A stretch of 64,000 nucleotides of DNA from Brasenia schreberi (Eukaryota; Streptophyta; Magnoliopsida; Nymphaeales; Cabombaceae). Shown here piece after piece: positions 1 to 12,039 of the stretch. The notes under the pieces are model-generated. The model did no database searches. It had not been told where the DNA came from and was given only the letters and a program-made list of their open reading frames with translations. The translations under genes were made by a program, and so were the position numbers. The stretch is taken from assembly GCA_036023115.1 (NCBI GenBank), contig JAYKKT010000061.1, positions 13,605,501-13,669,500 of the forward strand, written 5' to 3'. Position 1 is the first letter of the stretch. Every line of letters begins with the position of its first letter.

Positions 1-357
1 TAGCACATCAATACTCAGAACTACAGGTCAACCGACAAAGACAGACTTCATGCACCAAATTGTACGTTTTTTTTGTAGAAGATCAATTACATGATTGAAT
101 ATGGAGTTGAAAACTTGACAAAGGATTTGGAAATTACTAACAGAGCTTCATTCTTTAAGATTAATTGGGCATAAAGCAATGGCACATGAAGCACAGAAAC
201 CTTTAAGGATGGTACAGGTAATTCATTGCATAAATTCATCCACGAAGCATTGCATATGAACTCTAAAACATCAAAAACAACTTTTCCCAGTGGAACCTAG
301 ATGCTGAAGAACCAGAATAATTCTACTTGGTTCAAAGTTTGAATATAGGCGACGAAC
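1..357 (-). other. Intron 2 of the receptor-like kinase gene
   Basis: This is AT-rich sequence downstream of the GAG|GTTCGT donor. I looked on the minus strand for the next kinase exon (the GRLHHRNLV-type block) and did not find it. Nothing else is recognisable. Confidence 0.5.
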
Positions 358-2677
358 CTCTGTTCGAAACTCTTTCTCTCCTTGGCTTGAGTTAAATGCC
401 AGTACCTTCACAGCAACTACTTCACTTGTAGCAATGACAGCTTTATAAACTGGACCAAAAGACCCCTGCCCGATAATAGTAGTAAAGTTATCTGTGGCCT
501 TCTGTATATCCCTGAAGAGGAGACACCTTTACGAGTAAAATAATATGGAGACATAAATTCATAATGAACACAATCAAACACAAAGGAAGAAACAACTCTG
601 AGATTAACATGAAAATTGTGTTAAGCAGTCTACAAGTTTCTGAGAATGGTATTCATGCAAGCTAAGCAAATGGATTATCAAACAGACAGCAACTGCTCCT
701 ACCCATTCTGGTCCAATACCGAGAAACACCCATACTAATTTGACCAAAATAAGGGTAAAGAATGGACTAAAGAATCTAAATGAGTTTGACCTAACTCAAA
801 CCAGATCTAAGTTGTATTCAGGCCTGAGTTAGACAGCAGACTGTTTTTGTAATGTGTTCCTGTATTGATGCATTGTAGGAGGTATAGTATTTTGACCTCG
901 TGTTCATGGTATCATCATAGGTTAAGAGTGCCTTATCCAACATAGTCCCTCTCTAGTCATTAAATAATTCACGGAAAGAAATCCACTTTTCTATATGAGT
1001 CCGTTGTTTTGAGCATACTATCTTCTTCTTATGCATAGAGAGTCTAGAGAGGGACTCCATTGCCATCCCTAAGACAAGTAAACGCCAAAGCTTGAGCTTC
1101 TGTATATACCATGAACTACAACATGCCTCTGAGGCATTCTAGGTAATGAGCATCACAGTAGGGAGCAAGACCCAACAATGTGGCATATTTCGAACTACTT
1201 ATACATATCTGAAACCTATACACATACAACCCTGAAGTTATGGTTTCTAAAATTCTTGTGTCACGATAGCCCATAACCATCTTTATGGTCAGTTGATCAC
1301 TATCGTAAGATCAGTATGTCTCAAGCAAGTTTGCCAGACCATGAAACGTGAGGGAGGCAACTCAAGAAGTGGATATGAGAAGCAAGGCCAGTTGAAAATT
1401 GGCAGAAGTGGGAATATAGGGTAGTCTCAAAAGCAAAATAAAATCATAACAAAAACTAAAATTGGAATCAAGCAGGAATCAAGAGGACATCATATTAAAA
1501 AGAAACATGATCACATCAAAGGTGAATTTCAAAAGAGACTACTACTGCACGATACAATAAACAAAAGTAGATGGACACCATGGTCTGTTAAGTGCTAAGT
1601 TATTATTTCCACTATTTCTGTGATGTACGTTAAAAGAAATAATCATCAAATTTAAAGCTTAATGCAGTACTATAGAGCATTGGCTTTTGACTTACAATGA
1701 TGAGGCATCATAAACTAGTTAATGCTATATTTTATTTTTCTTTCTAATAATTGCTTTGACCATAAGCATATAAAAAGCACATGAGATGCACAATGAATGC
1801 ATCAAAGGCACAGAATAAAGGCATGAGACGTATGCAATAAAAGCGCAAAGGAAGAACATGATGCATCGGAGGTGAGCTGCTTCTCCTTCTAAAGCGAGCT
1901 TCCCACTTAGTAGAAGCTTCTGGATAACTTGAACATTAAGTTAGGTACAACTAACCAAATCAAAATGCACAGAAAGATCCGGACATGGATATATAGGTTC
2001 TGAAAGGACAAAGGGTCACATAGATATACACAGAGGTTTTATGCATATGTCGGCATTCACTGTTTAAACTTTAAAGCTCCAATAAACAGTGCACAATTAC
2101 AGGTTTGGAAGACAGACCATGTTTGTTCAGAAAAAAATGCATTCTAAAATTCCTTCTCCCTTCCGCTGAAGAATAGTCATATAAAGTCAACTTCTAGGGC
2201 TAAGCATAAATTTGGATAGCCGGCAGGGAGTTTTTGGTCATGCTAGTCTTCATTATTGATATCAGTGTTTATCCTGATTCAAGCTAAATAATATGGATCA
2301 TGAAGTTTGGAAAAGGTTGAGGCATTTCCAGAAGATCAAAAGAAAATGGGAAAGAATAAGATTTACTTGTATGAGTAATTTGGTATGCCAGGGCCAGGAA
2401 ATAGAAGCTTCTTGTCATGGTTCCCCCACCAAGGCCAGTGACCCCGTTGGTTTGTCTTTGCTTCAAAAGAATGCTGGGAATTTGAGAGCACTACACTTGA
2501 GCCAAATCCATTTATATGCATGGGAAGGGATGATCCTCTATTTTCAGTGACATGATCTGCAGGTCGAGAACGCTTCTTATACAGCCTTATGATGAAATAT
2601 GCACAAATTGCAGCTAAAAGTCCGATGGCCACACCAAAACAAATGCCTAATATAATAGCATTAATTTGTCGCCCCAT
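358..2677 (-). CDS. Receptor-like kinase, CRLK1/CRLK2 type, first two coding exons (gene runs off left edge)
   Basis: Exon 1 (2677 to 2367) encodes about 104 residues: a short N-terminus, a hydrophobic membrane segment at roughly residues 7-29, a basic stop-transfer stretch (YKKRSR), a Ser/Asn-rich juxtamembrane part and a final PNYSYK. Exon 2 (511 to 358) continues in frame as KDIQKATDNFTT, then the glycine-rich loop GQGSFGPVYKA, the AVKVLAFNS strand with the ATP-binding Lys, and GEKEFRTE. Donor AA|GTAAAT and acceptor TCTTCAG|G rebuild the Lys codon. The SYKDIQKAT...GQGxFGPVYKA...GEKEFxTEV pattern is characteristic of plant calcium/calmodulin-regulated receptor-like kinases, plasma-membrane kinases linked to calcium and cold signalling. 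The exon 2 donor (GAG|GTTCGT) is weak. The remaining kinase exons should lie left of base 1. No stop interrupts either exon, so the gene may be functional. Family assignment is firm; the exact paralogue is not. Confidence 0.8.
512..2366 (-). other. Intron 1 of the receptor-like kinase gene
   Basis: It is bounded by donor GTAAAT (2366 down) and acceptor TCTTCAG (512-518). It is AT-rich with no transposon ends, tandem repeats or extended coding frame. A plus-strand open frame at 2293-2550 is the antisense shadow of exon 1. Confidence 0.6.
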
Positions 2678-2741
2678 CCCTCAGTATCTTATGGTGATTT
2701 TGAGAGGAAAACATATTGCAATAAAGTTGCATGCAGAGTCA
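2367..2741 (-). other. First coding exon with its 5' UTR part
   Basis: A good 3' splice site (TTTGATTTACAG, ending at 2742) lies 64 bases upstream of the ATG at 2675-2677. This suggests the exon begins in 5' UTR at 2741 and that an intron lies within the 5' UTR. The candidate partner donor is at 24826. This is inference from splice signals only. Confidence 0.45.
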
Positions 2742-3191
2742 CTGTAAATCAAAAGCATGCATTAAAAAAGATGTCAGCAAGGAGTACAGAGGCCAAAAGA
2801 ATGTACCAAAACATGCACAAATAACAAAGTACAAAAGTTTGTGCATATGAATATACACACAGACAGAGACAAGAACAGGCATGCAGATGGTATTTTTACA
2901 TGTACCGAGAGTTTAATAAAAGAAGCTTCTTTCAAACAGATACAACAAGACATGCATAGTTGTTCAAGGCAAACAAAAAATAATGCTTTCTCCATATGCA
3001 ATCATACTAAAGTATAAATCTATGGTGAAACTGAAACATAAAACAGTATGATAAATTTTAAAGCAAACCACAGAAACAAACGCAAAAGCAAGTTTATAAA
3101 AGGTACGAATGGAGTCAAAAGACTGAAAACAGTTATTGACTATGCTGAACAGGGATCTTTTTTTTGGTGCCCAGGAGGTGTAATTATTAAG
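2742..3191 (-). other. Proposed 5' UTR intron, 3' part before the copia element
   Basis: AT-rich sequence with no gene or repeat that I can identify. It separates the kinase coding exon from the copia 5' LTR. Confidence 0.4.
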
Positions 3192-3599
3192 AGTTAAGAA
3201 TATGTTGTAATAGGACCACGGGCCATTAGGGCCCGTATATGGTTAGCTTTGACCACGGGCCACTAGGGACCGTGTATGGTTAAGTCCTGGTCAGGATTCT
3301 GGCCAGGAGATAGACATTGGACATCCCCAATGGCTATGGCCTCCAACGGCCGGCTAGCTTGCTGGCCAGCCGTTGGCGGCCCTTTTCATTCTTACCTCTT
3401 CTCACTTCTTCCTCTCTTGTAATAGAGGCTCTAAATAGAGACTCGTACAATCAATAAACAAGCTGTGATTGCAGCCCTTTGATATTTGGTTTTGACTTTT
3501 GATATTAGCTTGTTCTTGACTTAAAATACCCCTTCTCGGATATGTTTGTATTTGACTTGTTGGTTTGACACTTGATGATATATGATCGAGTTGCTATCA
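3192..3599 (+). repeat. Copia 5' LTR
   Basis: It matches the 3' LTR through AAGAATATGTTGTAATAGG, the CTTCTCACTTCTTC stretch, AATCAATAAACAA and the end GATATATGATCG. It starts AGTTAAG where the 3' LTR starts TGTTAAG, so the terminal TG is lost. An internal duplication (CCACGGGCCA at 3216 and 3252) is absent from the 3' LTR. The TATA box is damaged: CTCTAAATAGAG here against CTATAAATAGAG in the 3' LTR. Confidence 0.8.
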
Positions 3600-3899
3600 A
3601 GCCTCGTTTTGAAGAAATGAAGGACATTGGGAAGCATGAAAAGATTGAAAAAATCGTGATATTGTATATTTGACGTTCTAAAACTTGAGGTAACATCAAA
3701 CTCTTAGTTTGTTTCTTGAAATAGAAGGTAAAAATGAGTCTTTTAGGAGCATTCTTGACCCAAAATGCTATCAAAGTTGGGCAAGAATGATGAAAAAATA
3801 TTTTTTATAAAAAGATTTTTGGGATTACATAGATGGAACGATTCAAGAACCAAAATTAGATTTTGAAAACTTAGACGATGATGATATCCTTCAAAACTA

Positions 3900-4640
3900 A
3901 TAAAGATACAAACAAGATTTAAAAACTTGAGAGAAAATGAATGCAAAAATAGCATTGATCATTTGTCAAAATGTTATGAAAAACTTAGAAACCGAATTAG
4001 TACGTTTAAAAATGCATTCAAAACTTGGGAATATTTAGAAATGATTCATTCTCAAGATTACTTTGTGTTTCAAATAGATTTGATGGAAAGAATGATATTT
4101 TTTAAGCAAGGAAACTTGAGTATTAGAAAGTATCACAATGATTTTTTCGAATTGTGGACTCAACTTCGAAGTTTTGATAAATTTAAAAATCTTCAAAAAA
4201 TGGATGAATTTCAAGATTTCTTGGATAAATGTGGGGTCTAACGGATAATTTGAAAAATTAGATTTAATTTGATTCATAGAAAACCTAGACCAAAAGGTGA
4301 TAATGGATAAAAATGTGGTAATGGATCAAGCAAGAAGTCAATGGTGTGATGGCCAAATAAAGACATTTTGCGACTACTATAAGGAAAATGGTCACATTAA
4401 GACCACTTGCCATCTCCTTCGATAAAGATATGAAAACGTGGAAGCCGTGGAAGACAAAGATGAGGGAGTCTTGCCATCGAACATCAAAGCCTACATAGAA
4501 GAAATACTTAAGAAAAAGACAAGCATCTTCGAAAATGCTCTCTCCATTTCTCATGATATGTCTTGTTTTTTAGATTTCGATGCCTCTTTTAATATGACTC
4601 ATAACGAAAAATCTTTAAAAAATTCTTAAAATATTTTTGG
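3900..4640 (+). pseudogene. Copia gag remnant
   Basis: An open frame at 3927-4241 has the helical gag pattern of copia elements (AFKTWEYLEMIHSQDYFVFQ, then KYHNDFFELWTQL). After a break, 4366-4425 resembles a decayed CCHC zinc knuckle, with CDYYKENGHIKTTC showing Tyr where the second Cys is expected. A further open frame (4438-4629) follows. No protease motif could be placed with confidence. Stops and frame changes make it non-functional. Confidence 0.65.
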
Positions 4641-4929
4641 TAAACATGTTTTTACAGCTAATGGTATAAAACTTCAAATTAAAAAAATTAAAAACTTTGA
4701 AAAAGAAGATTTCAAAATTCAAAATATAAAATTCATATATAAATTAAATCTAAATCTTCTTTCGTTTGCTCAGATTTGTGATAATGGTTGTATAGTTACT
4801 TTCTTATCTAAGAATTGTGTGGTGCAGGATCACCTATTAAAGAAGTCATTGGTAAGGCTATAGAAAAAGTGGACTATACAAAATGGATAGTTAGTCATGC
4901 CAAATGTTTAATCTTGTAAAATAGTTCAT

Positions 4930-5722
4930 GATACTACTATTTGGAATAAAATACTTGGACATTTGAATATGCATAGACTATGTAATTTTCTCTTGTTAAA
5001 GACAAATAGAAATTATAATTTTGATTGTAAAGAATGTATGCTTGAAAAAATACATCATCTTCTTTTTGGTGAAAGAACTTTTGTAACAAGCAAATCTTTT
5101 GAATTAATATACTCCAATGTTTGGGGACCTGTTCTGTTGTTTCCAAAGGAGGAGTAATGTATTATGTGACATTTATAGATAATTTTACTCGATTTACTTG
5201 GATATATCTTCTAAAACATAAATCCGAAGTATTTGAAAAATACTTGATCTTTCATAATATGGTAAAGAATCGATTCGGTTTTACCATTAAGCTTTTTAGA
5301 TCCAATTCGGGAGGAGAATACTTATCAAAAGACTTTAATTTTTTTTGAAAAACATGAGATTTTACATAAAAAAATCTTGCACAAAAACCACACAACAAAA
5401 CGGGCTAGTAGAAAGAAAACAGAGGCACGTTATAGAAACTTGTAGAACACTTTTAATTGTTGGTATTGTTCCTAAATTTTTATAGGCGTAAGCTACGGTT
5501 ACCACCGTATATCTCATTAATAGAATACCCTCAACCCATCTTTAAAATGTTTCTCCTTTTTAAAAATTATATAATTTTTCTCCTTATTATGAGAGTCTAA
5601 TGGTTTTTTTGTTGTAGATGTTTTGTTTATACCGATAAGAATGATAAATTGTCTTCCATACCTATTGAATGTGTTTTTCTTGAATATGGAATCGACAAAA
5701 AATGATATAGATGTTTTGACCC
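4930..5722 (+). pseudogene. Copia integrase remnant
   Basis: A pre-integrase zinc region is visible as HLNMH followed by CKECMLEK (HHCC pattern, about 4960-5050). The integrase core follows: the first catalytic Asp lies in FIDNFTRFTWIYLL (about 5170-5205), the second Asp is replaced in FRSNSGGEY (family FRSDNGGEY type), and the Glu lies in NGLVERKQRH (about 5405-5435). Several frameshifts and stops separate these blocks. The RTE insertion at 5741 cuts the C-terminal region; its continuation (KLYISKNVKFFEN) resumes at about 9015. Confidence 0.75.
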
Positions 5723-5740
5723 TATCAATGATAAACTTTA

Positions 5741-8700
5741 CAAACAACAACAACAACTAAGCCTTTTCCCACACTAGACGGGGTCGGCTACATGGATTCT
5801 TTGTTTCTACAGATCCCTATCGTGTGCCATGTTAGCAGTTAACTCCCCATAAGCTAGATCATTTTTTATTGTTTCTTTCCAACACTTTTGTGGTCGTCCT
5901 CTACCTCTTTTAATACTTTCCAAATTTAGTTTTTATAACCTTCTTAGAGGTTCTTCTTTTGATCTTGTTTCTATATGTCCAAACCATCTTAAACGATGTT
6001 CTCTCATTTTATCCTCTATTGGTGCCACTCCTAATTTGTTTCTAATAACCTCATTATGTATACGGTCTTTTCTTGTATGACCACTCATCCATCTTCATTT
6101 CTGTTACAGACATCTTTTGTACATGTTAATTATTAACTTCCCAACACTCAGAACCATAAAACATGGTCGGCCTAATTGTTGCTCTATAATATTTACCTTT
6201 TAACTTTAATGGTATCTTCTTATCACAAAGAATACCTGATGCTCCTCTCCATTTTAACCAACCAGCATTAATTATATGCGTAACATCTCCATTAATTCTT
6301 CCATCACTCTTAAAAATTGACCCTAGGTATTTAAAACTTTCTTTTTGGGGGATGCAATGTGTGCCAATTTTAATTTCTATGTCCTCTGAAGTAACCAAAT
6401 GATCAAACTTACATTTCATATATTGTCTTTGTTCTACTAAGTCGAAGGCCATTGCTTTCTAATGTTTCTCTCCATAGTTCCAATTTTCTATTAACTTTTT
6501 CCTTAGACTCCTCCGCTAATACAAAGTCATGTGCAAATAACATACACCAAGGTACTTCATCTTAAATATGTTTTGTTAACTCATCCATCACCATTATAAA
6601 TAAGTATGGACTTAAAGTTGATCCTTGATGTAACCCAATATTAACTTCAAAGAAGTTTGTCGTTCCTTCATGAGTCCTCATACATGTTTTTGCACCATCA
6701 TACATGTCTCTTATAAGGTTAATATATGTAAATGGGATACCTCTTTTTTCCAAAGTTCTCCAAAGAACCTCCCTCAGTACCCTATCATAAGCTTTTGCTA
6801 AATCAATAAATATCATGTGAAGGTCTTTCTTTTTGGATCTAAAATGTTCCATAAGACGTCTCAAAAGGTGAATCGCTTCAATAGTAGATCTGCCTAGCAT
6901 GAATCCAAATTGGTTCTCTATTGTACTTGATATTTGTCTTAACCTACGTTCGATAATTCTTTCCCATAATTTCATAGTATGGCTCATTAACTTGATACCT
7001 CGATAATTCGCACAATTTTGAATGTCTCCCTGGTTCTTATATATGGGTATAAGTGTACTTGCTCTCCATTCCTCGGGCATCTTATAGTTTTTCCATATTT
7101 CATTAAATAGTCTTATGAGCCAAGTGATTCCTATTTTTCCTAGTATTTTCCAAACTTCTATAGGAATATTAACTGGTCCTACCGATTTACCACCCTTCAT
7201 ATGTTTAAGAGCCTCTTTGACTTTATTCTTTTGAATACGTCGGTAGAAATTGTGGTTTATATACTTTTCTGATTTGGCTAAATCTCCTAAGTTAATACTA
7301 ACATCTTTATTTTCATTAAAAAGATTATAAAAATAGTTTTTTCATCTATTTCTTATATCATCATTTGCCACTAGAATTTTTTCATCCTCGTCTTTTATGC
7401 ATCTAACATAATTAAGATCTTTAGTTTTCTTATCTCTAGCCCTAGCTATCCTAAAAATATCTCTTTCACCCTCCTTCGAGTTGAGTTTTATTATATAAGT
7501 CCTCCCAAATTTTAGCTTTTGCTTCACTCACGGCCTTTTTCGCTTCCTTCTTTGCTTTCTTATAAGCCTCTAAAGTTTCACTAGTTTTTTTAGCATAATG
7601 TAATTTGTAACATGCCCTCTTTGCCTTGATTTTATTTTGTACTACTTCACTCCACCACCAAGCTTCTTTTTGTGCCGGTACACCTCCCTTAGATACCCCT
7701 AACACATTTTTCGCCGATTTCCTAATATGTATAGCCATATTATTCCACATATCACCGGGTGTACCAACATAATTCCAAACATCTCCTTGAAGGACTTTCT
7801 GTTTAAATATATCTCCTTTCTCGCTTTTGAGGTTCCACCATTTAGTCCGAATAGCTCGATGCACTATTTTCTTCTTTGTCCATTTTTTTATTTGTAAATT
7901 CATAACTAAAAGTCGAAGTTGGGTGGTTAAGTTTTCTCCTGAAATTACCTTACAATCTTTACAACACGCTCTATCTTTTTCTCTACAAATAAAGTAATCA
8001 ATTTGTGTTTGTGATAAGCCACTCTTATAAGTAATTAAATGTTCATCTCGTTTTTTGAAGATTGTATTGACTATAAAGAGATCAAAAGCCATAGCAAAAT
8101 TTAAAATCTCTCTACCTTCCTCACTCATATCCCCAAAACCAAAGTTTCCATGAATCCCTTGATATCCTAATGCCTCTTTACCGATATGTCCATTTAAATA
8201 TCCTCCTAAACAAATCATCTCCCTTTGTGAAATCTTTTGAAACACCTTATCTAACTCTTCCCAAAAAGTCGTCTTTATACTATCTTATAGTCCTACTTGG
8301 GGTGCATAAGCACAAACTATATTCAAAACCTCTGCTCCTAACACTAATTTCAACGTCATGATTCGATCACTATATTGTTGTATGTCTACTACACTATCCT
8401 TTAAATCTTTATTTATGATAATACCAACTCCGTTTCGAGCCTTTTCTTTACCTGAGTACCATAATTTAAAACCTGTATCCTCTATCTCCTTTGCTTTTTC
8501 TCCAACCCATTTTGTCTCTTATAAACATAGAATATGAATCTTTCTCCGAATCATAGTATCTACCACCTCCATTAGCTTACCGGATAATGTTTTGATATTC
8601 CAAGAACCAATACGAATCTTATTATCAAGGACTAGCTTCCTCACCCCCCGCATCCGTCCATAATCAAAATGCAGAGACCCTCTCTGCAAATTATTCACTA

Positions 8701-9004
8701 TATTCGGGTGGCAATGTAGTGGGACTAACTTCTTTACCCACACCCGTCCATGATGTGGGAACCCTCTCTGCAATTGATTCACTACATTCGAGCGAAAATG
8801 TAGTGGCCCTTGCTTACTTATTAATGCATTCGGGCTCTGCAGCACGTCGCTATGCAGGGATGCCCCCAAGCAATGCTCATAATTTTTGTAATCCTTGTTA
8901 TAAAAATCCGTTTTACGCTGGTTGTCGGAAGCCTAACACAACCCTCCTCCTTTATCCGGGCTTGGGACTGGCAATGCAAGGGTGATCCCTTACATGGGCG
9001 GAGT
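5741..9004 (-). mobile_element. RTE-clade LINE, copy 1, nested in the copia element
   Basis: It is essentially full length (3264 bp). The left edge is the (CAA)n form of the 3' (TTG)n tail, followed by the RTE 3' end signature (CTAAGCCTTTTCCC and GGGGTCGGCTACATGG). The right edge is the 5' end ACTCCGCCCATGTAAGG read on the minus strand. Flanking 18-bp duplications tatcaatgataaacttta at 5723-5740 and 9005-9022 match exactly. They show target-primed insertion into copia pol, so the RTE is younger than the copia element. Confidence 0.95.
5775..8869 (-). pseudogene. RTE ORF (endonuclease + reverse transcriptase), copy 1
   Basis: The N-terminal exonuclease-endonuclease-phosphatase domain shows GSWNIKTLSGK, GGYLNGHIGKE, IDYFIC and TTQLRLLVM (about 8620 down to 7900). 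The reverse transcriptase follows, with [29 protein letters not shown] and [12 protein letters not shown] (about 7200 to 6562). The catalytic FxDD box reads FAHD at 6526-6537, losing the first Asp. The C-terminal part carries KYLGSIF and FYGSECW. Frame breaks occur near 8519, 7466-7527, 7200-7342 and 6452-6562. The glycine of the usual GGDLNGH motif region is followed by Y instead of D, so the endonuclease is also damaged. Confidence 0.9.
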
Positions 9005-9022
9005 TATCAATGATAAACTTTA

Positions 9023-10900
9023 TATTTCTAAAAATGTAAAATTCTTTGAAAATATCTACTATTATAAATCTTATCCTATTGAAAATAATAAAGAATCACC
9101 TTCTTAAATGTTTATCAATCTAGAAGATAGTGAAATTGATGAAAGTGATCTCGAAGACAATATTGATACTACTTCACATGATACAAATAATGTTTTTGAT
9201 GAAATGATTACCACACAACCTATTCTTAAACCTTTTATTTTGTACTACACTAGAAAATCTAGGTAACAAAACACCTCACGATTGGCACCTAGAGTTTCAA
9301 AACCTCCTTAATGCTTTGTGTTTTATGACTCTTTTGAACCCAACGAAAAAACTTGATTATAACCATTTTACAAGTAAAAGAGCCTAGATTCTATCATCAA
9401 GCCAAGGGTATTTCGAAATGGGAGGATGTTATGTTAAACAAGCTAAATGCCTTGGATAAAGCTCAAACATAATTCATTATTCTCAAGCCGAATGATTAAA
9501 AAGTTATTGAATGTAGATGAGTTTATAAAATTAAAACACATAGTAATTGTAATATAGAAAGATATAAAACTAGATTGGTAGCCAAGGGTTATGCTCAAGA
9601 ACATAGATTAGATTATGATGAAACGTTTGCTCATGTTGCTTGGATGACCACCATTAGGATTCTCATAACCTTTAGTGTTATCCAAAAATGAGATATTTTT
9701 CAACTTCATGTTAAAAATGCCTTTTTGAATGGGAACTTACATGAAGATGTTTATATGACTCCTCTTGGACTTAACATTCTCCAAGATCATGTTCTTAAAC
9801 TTCAAAAAGCTTTGTATGGTTTGAAACAAACCCAATGCTTGGTTTGATCGCTTTGAAAAATTTATGCATTTATATCACTTTGTTTCTTGCTACATTGATA
9901 TTGCATTGTTTATAAGAAAATCTGACACATGCATTGTTATCTTACTCTTGTATGTGGATGATATGATCACTGGAAGTAATGAAAGAGGAATTGCACAGAT
10001 TCAACATGATCTTCATCATGAATTTGATTTGAAAAATCTTGGTCTACTTAGTTATTTTTTGGGTATCGAAATTGTTAGAAACAATCGCGGGTATTTCATG
10101 TCACAAACCAAGTTTGCAAATGAAATAATTAATAAATCTAGGATCATAAACCAAGTTTTGCAAATGAAATAATTAATAAATCTGGGATCACTGTTGATAC
10201 TCTTGAAGTCCTTGGCACTAAGTTAAGAGCTACATACAGAGAAAAATTAGTAGATCCAACTCCCTATAAACAACTAATAGGTGCTCTCACCTATCTTACT
10301 ATCACTATTTACTAGACCTGATATTTCTGATGCAGTGCATACAACTAGTCAATTTCAACAAGCACCCATTATTGTTCATATGAGTGATATTATAAGAATT
10401 ATTCGATATGTAAGGAGTTCTACAAACAAGAGGGTACTCTTAACTTCTTCTACGACATTTGATTTATCTGTGTATACTACTGATGTTGACTGGGATAGAG
10501 AAGTCAACAACATGCATTCTACTACTGGTTTCTGTCTTTTTAGGTGAATCACTAATTTCATGAAAGTGCAAGAAGTAGTAGAAGGTTTCACTTTCTGCCA
10601 CCAAAGCAGCTAAAGGACATGGACATCATTGTACAATAATCGACCAGTGGCTACCATGTTTTGCGATAACAAAAGTGTCATGTACACTACCTCCAACAAC
10701 ACCTTCCATGAACGAATGAAGCATAGTGAGTTGGATTGTTATTTTGTTCATGAAGAATGCTTACAGATGATTAACTTCTACTATGTCACCTCATAAATGC
10801 AGTTAGCCGATTTCTTCACCAAATCTCTCTCAGCTACTCATTTTAATTTCTTACTAGTCATTTTCATTTCTTGTTAGACAAATTTTCGGTATACACATTG
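9023..10900 (+). pseudogene. Copia reverse transcriptase and RNase H remnant
   Basis: Downstream of the RTE, pol continues: [37 protein letters not shown] and KALYGLKQT mark the copia reverse transcriptase (about 9560-9835), and YVDD at 9951-9962 retains the catalytic aspartates. YFLGIEI follows at about 10050. RNase H motifs appear as MHSTTGFC, a decayed CDNKS region, and KHSELDCYFVHEE to QLADFFTKS (about 10500-10830). At least five stops or frameshifts break it. A 43-44 bp tandem duplication at 10105-10191 adds a further frame change. Confidence 0.85.
10105..10191 (+). repeat. 43-44 bp tandem duplication inside copia reverse transcriptase
   Basis: The block beginning aaaccaagttt and running through gcaaatgaaataattaataa to ggatca occurs twice in direct succession (about 10105-10147 and 10148-10191). 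The second copy has one extra T, so the duplication also shifts the frame. It probably arose by slippage after the element died. Confidence 0.85.
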
Positions 10901-10915
10901 TAAGTTTGAGGGGGG

Positions 10916-11250
10916 TGTTAAGAATATGTTGTAATAGGACCACAGGCCACTAGGGTCCGTATATGGTTAAGTCCTGGCTAAGATTCTGGCAACGGCTAGC
11001 TTGGTGGCTAATCATTGGAGGCCCTCTTCATTCTTCATTCTTCCCTCTTCTCACTTCTTCTTCTCTTGTAATAGTTGCTCTATAAATAGAGCCTCATACA
11101 ATCAATAAACAAACTATGATTGCTGCCCTTTGATATTTGGTTTTGACTTGTGATATTGGCTTGTTCTTGACTTGAAATACCTTTTCTCGGGTATGTTTGT
11201 ATTTGACTTGTTGGTTTGATACTTGATGATATATGATCGGGCTGCTTTCA
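10916..11250 (+). repeat. Copia 3' LTR
   Basis: It begins TGTTAAGAATATG directly after the purine tract and ends near CTGCTTTCA. The TATA box (TATAAATA, 11081-11088) is intact, followed by AATCAATAAA as a possible polyadenylation context. It is shorter than the 5' LTR because the internal CCACGGGCCA duplication and some adjoining sequence are absent. Confidence 0.8.
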
Positions 11251-11295
11251 AATACGAATATCGACAATTATTTACAGTAATGTGGTGCACCATGT

Positions 11296-11700
11296 GTTAG
11301 AGATCGTAATCGTAATGGGTCATATAGAAGACCCGTTATTATCTATATCCATACTTTAGGTTACTCAGTTGTACTTAATCTAAGTTAGGGGTAAATTAGT
11401 TTTTCAACTTAGATTGTACTTATATATTATGCTTAGGGTTAGTGTAGGTTAAGTAAGAGAAAGTGTAGGAAGTGTTTACGACAGCCAAGAGAGGCCATGA
11501 GTCTGCATAGGCAGATTGGAGGAGATGCCTCCAATCTGCAACGTCTATAAGTAAGTTTATTTTATGTTAATGAATGATTATTTGTAATACCATGTATCAA
11601 AGTATTGTCTCGTGTTGAGATGGAATACAAACAAGTTATGTGAAGAATTCATTTGACATGGCGTTAGTGGGAACATTGCGAATTTAGCAGAACATTATTG
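11296..11700 (+). repeat. Possible solo LTR or LTR-like fragment
   Basis: The stretch starts TGTTAGAGATCG, contains a TATA-like CTATAAGTAAG near 11548 and AATGAATG further on, and ends near TTTGACA followed by TGGCGTTAGTGGG, which could be a primer-binding site. No partner LTR and no target duplication are seen. Calling it an LTR rests on layout alone. Confidence 0.3.
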
Positions 11701-12020
11701 TTAAAAGCACACAAATATATAATTAACTATTAAAATGCAATCATCTTTCATAAGTATAAATCAATATAAATTATAAATTTCTAAATAAAAACAAAATAAA
11801 ATGCTTTGCAAGCATATTTTTGGAATCAAATCAAGATTTATTTAACCAAATAATTATTTAACAATTGTATGTAATAGAGAACATAGACATGATAAAAAGT
11901 TATAAAACTTACATATTCATCATATCTATTATAAATCAATTATATATGCTTTATATCTCATTAAGAAATAAAATACCATGTAACATTACATAAAAGTGCA
12001 TGTTACTCTAATGAAACGGC
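11701..12020. other. AT-rich spacer
   Basis: Very AT-rich sequence with no coding frame, repeat unit or element end that I can recognise. It ends at the 8-bp duplication of the outer hAT. Confidence 0.4.
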
Positions 12021-12039
12021 ACCTTAAGCAATGTTATAA

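Larger units (their letters stand above)
3192..11250 (+). mobile_element. Ty1/copia LTR retrotransposon, defective, split by an RTE LINE
   Basis: Two related LTRs (3192-3599 and 10916-11250) flank gag and pol remnants in the copia order gag, integrase, reverse transcriptase, RNase H. A purine tract (TTTGAGGGGGG, about 10904-10915) lies directly before the 3' LTR TGTTAAG start. After the 5' LTR the sequence tatcaagcc resembles a decayed Met-tRNA primer site. The internal region is interrupted at 5741-9004 by a minus-strand RTE with an 18-bp target duplication; without it the element is about 4.8 kb. Many stops and frameshifts break the polyprotein. No convincing short target duplication survives outside the LTRs. 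It lies within the proposed long 5' UTR intron of the kinase gene, antisense to it. Confidence 0.88.
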
